DNA from: an uncultured Acidobacteriota bacterium
Lineage (GTDB): Bacteria; Acidobacteriota; Terriglobia; Terriglobales; Acidobacteriaceae
Reading direction: 5' to 3'
Assembly (NCBI GenBank): GCA_903932385.1
Contig: CAIZGA010000579.1
Span: forward strand, 1-6,613
DNA: 6,613 nucleotides
Each line of letters starts with the position of its first letter. The stretch's first letter is position 1. Below are positions 5,891-6,613 of the stretch, in pieces. Both the position numbers and the translations under genes were made by a program. The notes under the pieces are model-generated. The model was given only the letters and a program-made list of their open reading frames with translations. It did not search any database and was not told the origin of the DNA.

Positions 5891-6613
5891 ATGCTCGCAA
5901 CCATTCGGATGTCCACGGCAATAGCAACTTCGCTTGGGTGGTCTACGGCAGGCCCCATGCCGCATGCCATGCAGAGGCTCGCGATTCAGTTGCCGGCAAA
6001 TGGCTCTCTGCCTGCCGCGCTGGGGATGTTTGCGGCGCTGGTTGGCATTGGCATTTTCGCTGGGGCATTTCTGCTGGCGCAGCGGCGCCAATCACGACAT
6101 TTCTCGCAGTTGCTGGATGCGTTGCCGGACGGCATTTTGCAGAGCGACCGCTATGGACGTATCGTCGGCTGCAATGCGGCGGCGGCAGAATTGCTGCATT
6201 TGGGGCCGCAACATATCACCGGCAAGCTGGTGCATGACTTGCTGCACTACCGCCATGCATCCAGTCTGCAATCAGACAGCCCGACTTGCGCGGCCGATTG
6301 CAAACTGCAGCTGGCGCTTGCGGGCCATGCATCCATCACGTGCGCGGAAACGCTGCATCGCACGGACCGCAGCAGCGTGCCGGTGGAGTTCATATTGACA
6401 CCGTGGGCCGAAGGATTTCTGGTTACGCTGCATGACGTGACGGAGCGCCAGGCACTGGAACACTCCAAAGACGAATTTGTTTCCACGGTAAGCCATGAGT
6501 TGCGAACGCCGCTGACTTCCATTCGCGGCGCGCTGGGGCTGCTCTCTGCCGGACTGCTGGGCGAGATGAGTGAGAAGGCGGCCAATCTGCTGCGCATTGC
6601 TGTGAGCAATACA
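5891..6613 (+). CDS. PAS-domain sensor histidine kinase, 3' end outside window
   Basis: The N-terminal 241 residues of a membrane sensor kinase whose reading frame is still open at the window edge. Residues about 40-63 are one transmembrane helix (ALGMFAALVGIGIFAGAFLL) followed by basic QRRQSR. Residues about 68-185 are a PAS sensor domain (LLDALPDGILQSDRYGRIVG near the start, DRSSVPVEF then GFLVTLHDVTERQ at the end). The HisKA dimerisation helix starts near 192 and carries SHELRTPL, with the phospho-acceptor His202 (codon 6494-6496). The ATP-binding domain must lie downstream. Such proteins autophosphorylate and pass the phosphate to a response regulator; the signal is unknown. The PAS insert has Cys133 and Cys137 (CAADC) plus Cys94 and Cys151. 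Start: ATG 5891 is the first start codon after the in-frame stop at 5771, but has only a poor ribosome site; ATG 5909, 5957 and 5969 are alternatives that keep the helix. Confidence 0.9.
   Translation, partial: MLATIRMSTAIATSLGWSTAGPMPHAMQRLAIQLPANGSLPAALGMFAALVGIGIFAGAFLLAQRRQSRHFSQLLDALPDGILQSDRYGRIVGCNAAAAELLHLGPQHITGKLVHDLLHYRHASSLQSDSPTCAADCKLQLALAGHASITCAETLHRTDRSSVPVEFILTPWAEGFLVTLHDVTERQALEHSKDEFVSTVSHELRTPLTSIRGALGLLSAGLLGEMSEKAANLLRIAVSNT

Noticed and set aside
5622..5924. A 100-codon plus-strand frame overlapping both the small membrane protein and the kinase start.
   Set aside because: No Shine-Dalgarno sequence before its ATG. The frame with the good ribosome site is the 5614 one, and its 3' end overlaps the kinase frame.
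5934..6398. A plus-strand frame in another register within the kinase gene (and minus-strand frames over 6247-6609).
   Set aside because: The register beginning at 5891 encodes the transmembrane helix, PAS domain and SHELRTPL; the others are Arg/Cys- or Ser-rich shadows.

Overview
The window looks like a chromosomal segment from a Gram-negative bacterium, most likely an Acidobacteriota member of the Terriglobales/Acidobacteriaceae type. The main reason is the 1237-residue outer-membrane protein built as signal peptide, carboxypeptidase-regulatory-like domain, Oar-type plug and beta-barrel, an architecture strongly expanded in that group. The taxonomic call is inferred from protein style only.

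Layout. (1) Positions 92-1177, plus strand: a complete deoxyhypusine-synthase-like gene (polyamine/NAD enzyme fold), closed by a clear intrinsic terminator at 1201-1233. (2) Positions 1309-5022, minus strand: a complete Oar-like TonB-dependent-receptor-type gene converging on the first gene, with its own terminator at 1255-1286 carrying a UUCG loop. (3) Positions 5023-5613: an AT-rich intergenic region of about 590 bases, dense in inverted repeats. These include two long perfect palindromes, a CRP/FNR-type site with three half-sites, and promoter-like hexamers facing both ways. (4) Positions 5614-5793, plus strand: a probable 59-residue single-pass membrane protein with a good Shine-Dalgarno sequence and four cysteines in its hydrophobic segment. 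(5) Positions 5891-6613, plus strand: the 5' part of a membrane-anchored PAS sensor histidine kinase, cut off by the window edge just after its phospho-acceptor histidine.

How the parts may work together. The large outer-membrane protein and the small-protein/sensor-kinase pair are transcribed divergently from the shared repeat-rich region, so common control of surface uptake and signalling is plausible but unproven. The deoxyhypusine-synthase-like gene is transcriptionally separate. I see no phage, insertion sequence, CRISPR, tRNA or rRNA. The observations most worth a second look are the remodelled amine pocket in the deoxyhypusine-synthase-like enzyme, the regulatory region, the Cys-rich small membrane protein and the four paired cysteines in the Oar-like barrel.
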